A DNA stretch of 64,000 nt from Trematomus loennbergii. Its lineage: Eukaryota; Chordata; Actinopteri; Perciformes; Nototheniidae. Position numbers and translations under genes: made by a program. Shown piece by piece: positions 49,919-62,437 of this stretch. The notes under the pieces are model-generated. The model was not told where the DNA came from, did no database searches, and worked only from the letters and a program-made list of their open reading frames with translations. Numbering within the stretch: position 1 is the first letter of the stretch; each line of letters opens with the position of its first letter. The stretch is from NCBI GenBank assembly GCA_012861695.1, contig JAAOOA010000033.1, forward strand, positions 19,507,934 to 19,571,933, read 5' to 3'.

Positions 49919-50045
49919 CTGATGTAGTATGTGTGGCGAGGCCCTGCAGCAGCTGGGTGACAGAGACCAGCATGATGAGAAGGATTGTGATTGGTGGTTT
50001 TACAGCCAGCATGATCCCCTATGGCCCCGGTGAGCCTTAATAAAC
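49919..50045 (-). CDS. robo2: Robo upstream alternative coding exon, 5'UTR plus signal peptide
   Basis: On the minus strand an acceptor (TCTCTTGGTTTCAG) precedes position 50045, then 33 nt of 5'UTR, an ATG at 50012-50010, 31 codons plus one base to 49919, and a GTGAGA donor. An in-frame TAG lies three codons before the ATG. The peptide starts MLAVKPPITI, has a strongly hydrophobic segment ILLIMLVSV, then TQLLQGLATHTTS: a signal peptide with a short mature linker. Its end phase is identical to that of the exon at 40878, so splicing to 19000 gives ...TTSG-SRLRQ in frame. The 5' acceptor implies at least one further noncoding exon upstream, not identified and possibly outside the window. This resembles the long-promoter isoforms of vertebrate ROBO1/ROBO2. 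The sequence evidence is strong, but no transcript confirms it. Confidence 0.75.
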
Positions 50046-50391
50046 CTGAAACCAAGAGACAGGTGAAACGCTTAATTTAATACATTATTACATTATAAAT
50101 ACACATGAATACGTGAGCTGAACTTGAGACTTATTTGCTTTATTTTAGCTTGATGTTTAAATGCACAGTATTTATTATTCTGCCACCGGTTCTTTTAATC
50201 AAAACAATACCAAAAGACAAATTATCTGTAAATGTCTCCTCATCCAAAACATACTGAAATGGAAAAACAATCCAATAAAGACACTGAACAAAGCAGTTAA
50301 ATGTTAAAAAAAAAACGGTGTTTATCTGACACTGGCAGAAACGGTCATTCAGTATCTGATCAGAGTCTGATGTTAGCTTGTCAATGATAAC

Positions 50392-50803
50392 TTGAAGGTG
50401 CCCAATTATGCTTTTTGGGGTTTTCCCTTTCCTGTAATGTGTTATACAGGTTCAAAGGTAAAATCCCAAATCCTACACCAGGGGGGGGTTTCTCCCACAC
50501 ACTTAACGCCTCATTTTGGACTCTTTTGTTTACTTCTGTAAAACTTACTATGTTACACGTGTACTTCTATTGGCTAGCGCTAACACATTGTACGTGATAG
50601 ACTAAGGGGCGTGATATATCCGACATCTTTTTGCAGTTGACCAATCCCAACAGAGAACCAACTAACAAGCTAACCAATCAGAGCAGACTGGGCTCTGGTT
50701 TCAGACAGAGGGTGAAAAGAGGTGCTGCAGTATGAGAAACATAAAGAGCTTTTTGAACATTAAAGCATGGAAGAATCATACAAACGTCACAGTAGAGGCA
50801 CAA
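50392..50803 (-). mobile_element. TTAA MITE, family B, copy 3, truncated by a microsatellite
   Basis: It is read in reverse relative to the other copies: GAAGGTGCCCAATTATGCTT at one end, then ACCAATCAGAGCAGACTGGG, CTGGTTTCAGACAGAGGGTG and GTCACAGTAGAGGCACAAAT. The other terminus is missing, replaced by GATA repeats. Confidence 0.75.
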
Positions 50804-50856
<53 letters not shown>

Positions 50857-50934
50857 GAGAGATAGAGAGAGAGAGATAGTTATAGATAGATCGATAGATA
50901 CTTATAGATAGAGAGAGAGAGAGATTGAGAGATT
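50804..50934. repeat. (GATA)n/(GA)n microsatellite
   Basis: About 15 uninterrupted TAGA/GATA units are followed by interrupted GATA and GAGA runs. The frame openings across it are low-complexity artefacts. Confidence 0.95.
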
Positions 50935-52346
50935 TGTACCTAAACAAAACACAAGTCTAACACCAAGCGTTTAAATCAGCACTGGTAGCGATATTTTATA
51001 CTTCATGCTATCTGCACAAAATATATATCATATGAAAAGCTGAGAGTCCACAGATTATATTGGTATAAGTTTCATCCCTGTGCGATCAAAACTCACTGTT
51101 CTGTATGATAAATAAAAGAACATTGTACCTTGAAAATCAATAGCGGGTACATTTTACCCGTTGGCGGTTTTAGGTATACAGCGACCTCTGGCGGTTCTAG
51201 TTTTAAAGAATTACAGATTTTCTAGGTTTAAAAACAATTTTGGAAACTTTCAGTATTAGTACTCCAGAGTGCAGTTGTTTTTAGACATATAATGCAAAGA
51301 TGCTAAGGGTTGGCCTTCCTATCTACTGTATGAGTCATTCTACAGTGAGTATTGCAACATGGAAAGCTAATAACATTATACCCTATTTGAATATCCTTAG
51401 CCTAATAGAGTCCATTTATTTTACACAATTCCTCTCCTAAAGTAAAATCACACCTACTCCTTTTCCACTATCTATCCTGCTGGCGAGCACTATGCACAAC
51501 CGTGATCCTGTGTGAAATCCCACAATAAAGAAGAGGGGAAGACAGATGGACTTTTCTCTGAAACCCACCCAGCAGGCAGCCAAACTCTGACTGTCCGCTT
51601 TAGTCTGATCCATCTACACATAATGAGGGAATGTAGACCACTATGGCTTCCTTTTTGCTCTTCCTATCATAGTCCAACACCACTTTGCTTTTACAGAACA
51701 CCCAAAACATTCTGACTGTGTGCAAAACTGAGTACTCTTTGTAAAAGAGCTCCATAAAAATTGCATGCGCTCATACATAATCCAAGTCAAACACCGTATA
51801 AACATTCTCACATTTACCTGCTGCATTTACAAACACACACACCATAAAACATAGCCTTGCTCTCAAGTGGGAATGGTGATGAGACACGGTGACAGCGCCA
51901 GGCGCGAGGAATAGGAAGATCGTTGTACTGATCAGCCATCTGTGGTACAGCTTTGCAACTCATCCTAGCTGTCTGATGGGCGGCCAGATTCCCGGGAAGT
52001 CTTGGCACCCCCGCGGAAACCGACTCCACTTTAATTGTTTGGAGAAATCTACACCAACAGCCAACATTATAAACATGCCAAAAACGTTTCTATTTACTTA
52101 ATAGTGTTGTGAGTATGTGGACAATTAAAGCAACTTGCTTTATTAGAAATTGAAGTGGTATTGATATTATTAATGTTTGCTTTTTGTTATCAATCTCTCA
52201 TGAAATGGCAAAACAAAAATATTGAAATATGTGGTTTAAAACAAGTGGAAGTAGATATATTAAAGCAACTTATGTTATTTTAAAACCTTTAATTAAAGGC
52301 TAAAGAAACTTTTTGATTTAGAATAATATATGTTTGAATTAATTTC

Positions 52347-52732
52347 TTAAAGGTAGGGTAGGTAAGTTTGAGAAACCGGCTCGAGATACACTTTTTGTTA
52401 TATTCCATGGAATGCTCTTAACATCCCGATAGCAATGAATATCTTAAGTGCTTTGACAAAAAATCCATAAAAACATGTCATCTGTGGAAGCCGTAATACT
52501 GTAAAAAGTACGACCAATCATTTTAGCCGGCCCGGCTAAAATAACTGGATGCCTACCTGCCTGTCAGCCTTCATCTGTGCACAAACTTATCTCGTGCCCT
52601 CATTGGTCATGTGCGCGTTCGTGTGTGTTGGAGGAGGGGCTCTATAAGGAAGTGGCAGATTTCTCCGGTTGTGTATTTTCAAATTCTAGCGATCTCGAGC
52701 CGGTTTCTCAAACTTACCTACCCCACCTTTAA
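52347..52732. mobile_element. TTAA-flanked MITE with 36 bp near-perfect inverted ends
   Basis: TTAA, then AGGTAGGGTAGGTAAGTTTG, continuing with GAGAAACCGGCTCGAGAT. The right end is the reverse complement with one mismatch, then TTAA. The 386 bp unit is non-coding and distinct from families A and B. Confidence 0.9.
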
Positions 52733-55700
52733 TATGACAATATACAATGTTATAAACAAGGTGAGCCATTTAGTGTTCTCTATGCTGTTATTATTATAAC
52801 AAATTCAATTTTTTTAGACTCTGAAATATGAAGATTTTCACAGTTTTATAATAATATTATTCTAGGATGGACACGTTCACTATTTTCTCACATTTGTATG
52901 GACCAACGATTAATCAAGAAAATAATTGGCAATGAATCGATACTGAAAATCATCTTTAGTTGCAGCCCCTTGCTTATAACAATTTGTAGAATCTTGTAAG
53001 TCAATGCCAGCTTGCTTATGACACAGCATAAAACTTGATTAGTCAAATAACCTCTACTGAGATTTGGCAGTGTTTTGCCAATAAAGAAAATATGCTGAGC
53101 TTTCCAAAAGCGACGAAAGCCAGAAACAATAAAATGACATCGTAATATAATATTCAAAATGAATAACAATCATATTGAAAGCTGCTGTACATGATGCACA
53201 CAAGGATGCATCAGTAACCTAATGAGGGAAGATTGCATTTTGTAGAGTGCTGAATATGAAATGTGGGTGGTAATAATAACATTGCATTGTTTAGTTTGAT
53301 CTAACATGGGGAAAACACAAAGAACAAACGCAGAAAGTGGGTGTAGAAAGGGAAAAACATAATAAATCTTGATGTGATTTAGTGGGAGGAAAAAGATATT
53401 AGTCAAACAGAAAAAAAGTGTTTTGTGTGATATGCATATCAGTGCAGTGGAAAATTAGTGTACATTCACACCAATACGTGTTTACCAGATGTTATTTTAT
53501 CAATACTAATACACCACTGTATGTATTGTATTACATGTTTTATATATTTTCGTACAATGTTTTCTAACATTTTAATTTTTAATTTTTATATAAATATTTG
53601 TATTCTAATTCATTTTAATTTATCTTTTGATGGATGTTGTATTTTAACTTTGTATGTCTATATCAATATATTCATTGTATTAATATATTTTATTGCATAA
53701 TATTACTTTTTTGTTGATACAAATATTTTTATTCTTTTTTATATATGTTTTTATATTTATTATAAAATGGAGCAACTGTCAGAAAACCCAATTTCGCGAG
53801 GGATAAATAATTGATTCTTCTATTTTATTCCGATATGAAAAGACTAGAAAAGGGTCGTAGCCAGTGACAACAAACACTAAGCTCTGTGCCTACACCATAC
53901 TGTTTCATATACAGCAGATGTTGTCTTAATAACTGGACAAACAGGCTCAAAGTTGCCCATATTAAAAGAAATGACAATAAAATATCTGCTCAGAGCTCAT
54001 GGGGGGGGCTGATTTCCCCCTTCCTTCTTCTGTCTACTGGAGAATAATCACAGCTTACCATCTAACATATTGTCAATAAGACAGATCAGGAGCTCCCCTA
54101 TATCGCAGCAGACAGATCACATACTGTAGAGAGTGCACTGGAGCGTAAACAGAATCAGCTCTCAGCATCCCCCTCCCCATCTTTCGCCCCTTCTAAATGC
54201 AATCCCCTGTACTCAAAGAGGCAGATACAATATGTTGCTCTGGATATGCCTATGTCAAAAGGTGCAGGGGGAGATATTGAACAGGCCTATTTACTTTGGG
54301 GCGTAAGGAGACGCAGACACACATCACCTGTAGCATTGGCAGGAATATACTATGTAATACTGCATTGTTTTTTTAATATAAGGCCAATACATGTATACTT
54401 TTCACATTGATGGTTAATAAGCAGCTCTCTAGTATAATCTCAACGGGGTGCCGAGTGAAAGGCGGGGGCAAAACCAGGAAGTCTGATTCACTGACTGCTT
54501 TTCCCGCACAGTAAAAGGGTTCTAAATCAAGACCACAGAGGAAGAACAGGCTTTTTTTAAAAGATGTGCGATAAAAACCACCTGCATATCTTACCGTCAA
54601 TCGAGTAAAGTCATACATCACGCACTTGTACAAGGCTTACTGTCTCCTCTCGTAAGAGTTCTTATCAACACCTGGCAGTTATGGCTGACATATAGTCTTT
54701 GGGGGAAATGGATGGGAAACAGGCTTTCATCACAGCCACTGTAATGCATTATGGGAGCTATCAGAGCAAGACAAAGGATATTAAAAGTATGAGAGGCGAT
54801 GTCTGGGGCCCTGTCGAGGCTCTTAGTAACAAGTCATAGCTGGCTGAGTCGGCATTATGGAGGAGGAAAGCTAGCCTGGCGAGTAACAGATGATCCTATG
54901 GACTAGCCAAGAGGGACAGTGACCTTTGGCCCCGGAGGATAAATGACCCCCATATCTCAAGATCTAAGATGGCTAAACATGCCGTTAGCTTCTTTGGCAA
55001 ATAATAACAACATAATACTGTAGGTATGGTATGGTGTAAACATTTGGCAGGGAATTTAATTTAAATAATGTGTTCAAACCAAACGTTAAGTGATTTTTCT
55101 CCCGATTGCATACAAAGTCAATGCTAACACGCTCATTTCTGAATTAAGCGAGTATGTGAAATTCGCATGACTTGCATGTTCACGCAGTAGTGTTGAATTG
55201 ATTACGACATCAACATTGCGCTATGTTGCAAAAGCCCATCAGCATTTCAGATTTCCTTAAGACACTAACTTACTAGCATTGTTGAATCAGCAATGAAGGA
55301 AACGTTATTGTAGCGGTCTGTCATACTGTAATTAGAAAACACTTGAAATGCTGATGAGTTCAAGTTTAAAGTAACAATATGCAGATATCTATGTGTACAA
55401 AAAACCTTCACTGCAGTGCTCATAGCTAATTAGATTATGTTATATTGAGTGTTGATGGAGAGCAGCATGTTAGCATAGCCCTGGTCGATCCAAACTCCAT
55501 TCAGAAAACATGCATTTTAACAGGTGATGGCTTGTCATCTCTTTGACAGACGTGACAAAGCATGAATTCAAATATGCATCATGATGTCGTTATTTTGGCA
55601 TCTTTTTTATCCGTTTATTCCATTGCAATCTCAGCTAAATGTGTTTATTTTGTAACGTTCTAATAAACCTGTTTTATTCAACCGCACAAATAAACACAAA

Positions 55701-57851
55701 TTATCCTGCGTTCAAACTCTCTCAAAGAACACAGGGTGAATATTTGCTTTGCATTTGGTGTGAACATAAATAAAATATTGATGACCACCCAAATGACCGC
55801 ACAGCAAGGTGCCGACTGCAGCAAAACATTGTTTCATCTCTCATTGATAACCACCTCAGGCACACCTGAAGGCATTTACAGATTAAGGGATTTACCATAA
55901 AAGGGAATGACCCTTCTGACTCCACTCGACTTGGCAAGTGATTTTCAGTCAATCCTCTCCTTTACAGCGCAGCACTGAAGAATGTTGTTGATGGTACATG
56001 CCAAATAAACTAAATCAACCAGATGAAGTGATCCTTTTAAATATGAGCTTGGATTTGCTTGCAAGTCATTCTAGCAATAGTTACTTGTACACAGCCAACG
56101 CTTAATCCATGTGGGGTTTTTCAAAACCACTGAAGGATATTTAGAAGTAAACGGCAGAGAAATCATATTTAAAAACACAGGGAACATAGAGAGAGAGAAA
56201 GAAGATATGCATGATTTTGCAATGAGGTATCTTTGCATTTTTTTAAATAAATGTAGAATTTTGAAACTCAGGATTTCACCATATTTGCTTTACTACGTAC
56301 AGAAATATCAGCAACATGGTGATTGAATTCTTAAAGATGTTATATTGAAATAAGTTATAATTGATCTTATCTGTAAACCTTTAATACAAACTACCGTTAA
56401 CAAATACTATGATCTTTTCATGAAATAGACTTCTATTTTCTTCTAATGAAATGTTAAGGAATTAGAAGGTAAACTTGGCAAGTGTTGCTTGACTGGAAAC
56501 ATGCAATCATCAGAATACAAATAACATTTACTACAAATTAGTGGGCACAAATAACTTTCAGCACCGCAGCACGTGGACAGCATCTGCGTCTGCTTCTGAA
56601 TGGGCAGGGAAAAGATTGAATTCCTCTAAAGCCAGCTATGAAGAAACACTCACACACTAAACATGACTACAGCTTCACTAACATGAATGAGTACAACTTT
56701 ACAACTCACCCCTCCAGATTATTCCTCCACAATCATTGTTCCATGTTCTCTGGTGAAGACAAATCTCAGTGTTTTTGAGGCATCCAAGTACCCAACAATG
56801 AGAGCAGAAAGAAAAGAGGAGATACAATGCGGACTTGTAAAAAAAAAGGAGAAAGAAATCAAAAGAAGGAGCCTGTGCCGAAGGAAAAGCCTAAATAATC
56901 CATCTGTGATCCTGGAGACGCTATCAGATGGGGTGCATACAAATCACAGCGCTACCTCTGCAGCAACCTAAGTCAAATATCCTCAGGGTCCTAAGGCTGC
57001 ACTCACACAATTTACTCTTACAGATTACACCTCACACACTCAAGGACATAATAGAATGGCGGAATAAAATTAGCATTTTGATTTGTATTATTTTAGACTA
57101 TTAAAAAAGAAGACAATCTTTCTCATTTTTGGATTTGCAGTTCTTTTTTCAGCACAAAAATGAATAAGTTGAAGACTAATCTTAATACTTTCATGAAGTG
57201 TTCTGTCAAATCTAGGAATGTATTTGCATATTTTTTGTGTTTGTCTGGAACATTTAAAATTTAATTACAGCATTATTTATTAAAACACTCGCAAATGAGC
57301 TTTTATTTCCCATTTGAATCCAGTGTGTATATACAGTATGGTGTGTTTATTTTGCATTTATTTTCAAAAGAAGCATCACAGCTCCTGCAGCAATGGGTGG
57401 AAAATCATAGTGTGTTGTTGTAATGCGAGGACACTTCCCTGCATCAGGCTTCACAATCTGCAGAAAAGCCTCCCACAGGGCGTACGTTCACCTGCAGCAG
57501 AACCCAGCCAGCCTCGGTCTCTCTCACTGAGTGAAATTGAAATGGTTTTCGCCCATTTATTTTTGCCACCTGCTTATTTCTATTCAGGTATTCACCGTGG
57601 GGGTGCTGGGAACCTTAGCATGCATAGACCACTAGGCAACACACCAAATTCATCATGGAGATAGCAAAACAACACAAAAGAGTGTTCTACCTGACTTGTG
57701 TGTGGAATTCTGCCCTTTTCTGTACTCTCTAGAAGTGCAACAATTGAAAATTATTCAACAGCTATTTTGAAAATCGAAAAGCATTTAAGTACAACTTACG
57801 TACTACAAAATGTGCAGAAAGTGCTTTTTTCAGCCTCTGTATGGACCCGAT

Positions 57852-58184
57852 TAGGGCTGCACAATTAATCGAATGTTAACAAAATCACAATACGGGCTAG
57901 TCCAATAGCCACAATTGCAATAAAGGCAATATTTGGTCAAATATGGTAAAATACTCCTAAAAAGGTATTGTAGTGCTGCAGATAAATCCCAGACGTTATT
58001 CTACAGCGTTAAAAACAATCCTTTTTTGGTACAGATCCTCTTTAACAAATCACACCATGATCATTTCAGTGATAAAGTGAATAAAGTTTAGAAAAGTGGT
58101 CATCCCTATAATTTCTCAAATCGCAATTTCAATATCAGTCTAAAAATGTGCAATTCGATATTTTATCCAAATCGTGCAGCCCTA
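57852..58184. mobile_element. hAT MITE (TAGGGCTGCAC family)
   Basis: The ends TAGGGCTGCACAATTAATCG and AAATCGTGCAGCCCTA are inverted. The flanks GACCCGAT (57844-57851) and AACCCAAT (58185-58192) match at 6 of 8 bases, an aged hAT duplication. Non-coding. Confidence 0.85.
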
Positions 58185-58768
58185 AACCCAATGATAATAA
58201 AAGCAACTGTTATTTACAGCGCCAATAGTCTCCTACGATACACCCATTTGTGTGTTTTCATGACTACATCATCCGTGCCCACCTCAAATGAATAGCTGTT
58301 TACAATAATTGATTTTTAAATTTCATTGTATTGGACACAACGTCCACAATGACTGATGAATGCATCTTCTTCGGTGTAATGATGTGTGTTACAAAAGAAG
58401 AATTGATCCGCAAGATCGCTCAGCGGCTATTTATTCAATTACAACCACCAAGCAGCAGCGGATAGGCTCAGTGGATCGCACAAATCACGCAAATACACAG
58501 GAGATTTTGGTATCATTTGGTGTTAAAATCCATGTCAGACTTTATTGTTGTTCTTATGAAAACCAAATGTTTAATCAGGGGACTTAGTGCAAGCCTAAGA
58601 CCTGCCCTTAGAGAATTTATAAATCCATAAAAGGTAAACATCTAGCTATTTGGCTTTTATGGTATTCTTACCTGGTATCCTGTTTTTTTCTATAAAAAAC
58701 ATGTATAGAGTTGGATGCTGAAGTAGAGGGGCATCAGGGCATGTGACCCAACAGCATTTTATTTTCAA

Positions 58769-58813
58769 CTGCACTCTTATCCACAGCACTCTTATCAACA
58801 GCACTCTTATCCA
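58769..58813. repeat. 15 bp tandem repeat, three units
   Basis: Units of the form CAGCACTCTTATCCA occur three times head to tail with one or two differences, next to the GC-richer orphan segment at 58807-59010. Confidence 0.85.
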
Positions 58814-59597
58814 GATCCTTCATCTAACTCAGCAGTGCGGTTTTGAATTAACCTCAAGTCAATATCGCGGTCATCTATCACGCTGACAGGGGCCGACTTG
58901 TGACTGTGACATTGGAAAGATAACCATCTCGAGAGGAAACGTGGTCCTCTAGTAAGAACCTTGCTTGGCTGGTCAGAGTGACCAAGTAACTCGCAGTCTG
59001 AACCTGAGGTGAGATACACAAAGAATTAACATGTCTAAAAACAATTCGTAATTTTTTTGTTGAGTTGTGTGTTAAGTAATATTATCTGAAATGTTTCCAT
59101 CAATTTGCAAACCGAAAGAAATCCATAATTTAATCAAGGTAAATGCCCATTTCATTTAGTCTCGTAGTGGAATCAAATCCCCTTTGTGCATGAATAATTG
59201 TTGGAGATGTGTTTTATCTATTTTTAAAGCCTAATTTGTATGATACACTTATAAGATTGGGTACATTTTAACGGGATGAAGGATTTTAGGCATTAAACGT
59301 CTTGATTTTAAGTGAACAGAGATACAAGCTGAGCAAATGTTCAGCACCAGCCTGAAAACAATCGAAAAACCATGATTTCTAACCCAAACCTGTGTTATCA
59401 CCTGGTAGTTTGCAGGGAGAGGATCAGACCTCTGCGGATAATTCGGCTCATGGTAAAAATCCCCGGAAGGATAAACAATAAAAGAATCCTAACCGGGAGA
59501 AATTGACTGCAATGGTCTTTTGTTAATGGTTTGATTGAGAGACCCCTGGATAGAAAATGACACATTGAGCATTTCAATGTTTCAAACCTCCCAATAG

Positions 59598-60728
59598 AGT
59601 GGCGAAGTCCCTCCCTTCCGGGTGAGCCCCATGGGACCTTATTTCGGAAAAGTTATGCATTGAAGTCAATGGAGAGAGAAAGATTATCTTTCGATCCCGT
59701 TTGAATTGTGCCACGAATTACACATATGATGTTTGTCAATTTAAAAGATAATTTTGCAAGTCAAAAAAAAATAAAATGTGTCGTAAAACTGTGAAGTAAC
59801 ACATTTGTTTGTGTGAACCGCTCAATGAACTACATCTCTGGTCTCACAGAACAACACACGTCACCAAGATGGCCGTCACTACTGTCAACAAACAGATTGG
59901 CTACCCTCACACTATCACCACAATGAAACACGTCCTGAAGAATGTCATGCAAAGCTGCCTGCCTGCCTTCGATTCTCTCTGAACTGCCCGGTCGTTTTAA
60001 TGTTTAATGTCAACCATTTGTGCAGATAGCATGAAGTAGAGAAGATCGCTAGCGTTAGCGTTAGCATTTCTCCCCCGGGCTTAAATTGTGTATTAGAATG
60101 ATCACACCGGTGACAGTACTATTCAAAGGGTTCACGAAATATGACTACTACTCTTACTGTTTAACATTTTGGGTTACTTAATGTTACTTCATGTTAAGGC
60201 TAATAAAAATGACAAGGCTGTAATGCTAACTAACGTGCTAGCTACTAGCTAGGTAGCTAACTTGATCTACACACTCCTCTTTCATCAGACGGGAAGCGAA
60301 AGCACAAGCAAGACCCATTGCTGGTATAATAACAACCTGGTACTAAGCACACAGGCATCTTGTGAAAGTTATCTTATCTTAGCCAGCGCCATATAGATAG
60401 ATTCTATCTATATGGCGCTGATCGTATATATACGGTATTATACGTGTATCGTAGTGTCTCAATTGTGACATCACTTACGCGACTCTGGGATTTGTAGTCT
60501 TTCTAGTTTCGTATTTTTCAAAGTCTTATATTTCAACAGTTTTAAGACAAACTGTGACTTTTTGACATGGAAATGATTTTTTAAGATTGACAAACATCAT
60601 ATGTGTAATTCATGGCACAATTCAAACGGGATCGAAAGATAAGTTTTCTCTCCCCATTGACTTCAATGCATAATTTTTCCGAAATAAGGTCCCATACCCC
60701 GGAAGTAAGTGGGAGGGACTTCGCCACT
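59598..60728. mobile_element. 1.1 kb DNA transposon with about 160 bp inverted ends
   Basis: The left arm begins AGTGGCGAAGTCCCTCCC, and the right arm is its reverse complement. Similarity runs through CGATCCCGTTTGAATTGTGC and CACATATGATGTTTGTCAAT. The interior contains a YY1-like AAGATGGCCG at about 59866-59875 and a perfect hairpin at 60385-60419. No transposase frame. Confidence 0.85.
60385..60419. other. Perfect 16 bp hairpin inside the inverted-end element
   Basis: AGCGCCATATAGATAG, ATT loop, CTATCTATATGGCGCT. It may be a remnant of a small palindromic insertion within the larger transposon. Confidence 0.7.
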
Positions 60729-61647
60729 TTTCATTTCACCTTTTCCAAATATTTCTCTTTAAGTGTTTACTTTGTCAGCAACAGCAACGTTTTACTATTT
60801 TTTAAAGATTGTACTTATGCTCTTTGTCACCTTTGACATGTTTTGAACCTCAACTTCATTATTGAATTTGTTCTTGTTCTTGAAAACTCTTTGTTATGGT
60901 CATTGCAAAAAAACTTGACAGAATACAATACAACTGCCTGTTAAATTAATGATAGCTGTAAACAGAAAAAAAATGTTGTTATTATGCTATTCAGTGACTG
61001 TGGTTTCCAATTTCCCATCTAATATATTCATTAAAGCTATTAAATAAAAGGAATAGCTCATTACTAGAGTGATGAGGAAACATATGGCCGTCATAACAAA
61101 AGATAATTGCTATTTTAATTATCCAACAACAACTAGAATTGCAGAGTATTTTACACAAGTTAAGTTTGGGTTTTCTCAACCACAACATTATCCATGACCT
61201 TCTTAGGTCATAAAAAGCATGATGTAGGCAATGAGTTAGTAACATTCAGAAAGCACTTCCACATATTACTATCATGAGTGTACAAATAAGACTCACCTGG
61301 AAATGAATTAAAATGAGAAAGCGCAAAAAATATTAGAATCAACTCCCAATTGTGAGCATCACAAAAAAGTAAAATGATGGTACTTTATGGCACATGTAAT
61401 ATTGATCAGGCCCAATGCAAAGGCAGTGTAGGCATGTTCCCATACATCTCTAATCTGATTTACTTTTGAATTTATCGTTTTTGGTTAGTTGTGTGAAATA
61501 AGGTCTGTGGTTGGCCAAAGTTGAAAATATTGTCCTGTTTTGTACTACAACATAAAATACGTCGTGTAATACCCCACTCGTGAATGTTGGACACTTTTAC
61601 TTGAATTAAAAGTAGCTATCGCCTTTTTTGTGGCTAAATACGACTAA

Positions 61648-62410
61648 TGGCGCGTTTCCACTACACGGCCTCGCTCGGCCCGGCTCGGTATGGCTGGGCC
61701 TCGTTAGGACTGGCTCACTTTATGGCGCATTTCCATTACAGTTTAGGAACTGGGGTAGTATCTATAGTAACGCAGTGTAGGCGGAGCCGTGACGTGATCT
61801 TCAGAGAACCCCAGAAAACACAACACAGCCGTTAGCTGTTAGCACTCAGAGCTCACAGCTCCTCATATATGTTCAGAAACTAGACAAAAGTTAAACAAGT
61901 ACAAACCACAGACTGTCTGTGTCATGGTGAATACAGTCGCTGCTTTATTTATGTCTGTATAGGCCGTTGTTGTGAGTGTGGACGGTCGGAGCATATATTG
62001 CGTTAGCTTAGCCAATCTCCATTTAGAACACACGCATTTTAAAAGGTTTTTCGCCTGTCGTCTGTCTGCAGACTTGACAAAGCATTAATTCATGGTTTTT
62101 ACTAACCGGTATCAGTATGTTGTTACTTCGGCATCATTTTGAAACGTGTATTACAATTAAATCACGGTCAAATATGTCCATCTTGTTGTAGTTGTAGCCC
62201 CCTTGCCAGCGATGCTCTCTCTAGTTTAGCATACTCAGCCCGACTCAGCCTCGTTGTCTCTGGCCCTAGAACCACGATTTTATGAGGCCAGAAAAACTGT
62301 GAATTAGGACCCGCCGGCCGGTACTAGGCAAGTGGAAACGCAACCAAAGACGGGCCGCTGACGTCACAGCCCTCTTAAACCGGGCTGCGCGCTGTAGTGG
62401 AAACGCGCCA
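61648..62410. mobile_element. DNA transposon with perfect 18 bp inverted ends
   Basis: It starts TGGCGCGTTTCCACTACA and ends with the exact reverse complement. GTTTCCA/GTGGAAAC motifs recur subterminally on both sides. The 763 bp unit is non-coding. Superfamily not assigned. Confidence 0.85.
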
Positions 62411-62437
62411 AAAGACAAACACAAGACCGTCTTTAAC

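Noticed and set aside
50678..50947. Minus-strand frame rich in Leu-Ser-Ile-Tyr repeats
   Set aside because: It is the translation of the GATA/GAGA microsatellite.
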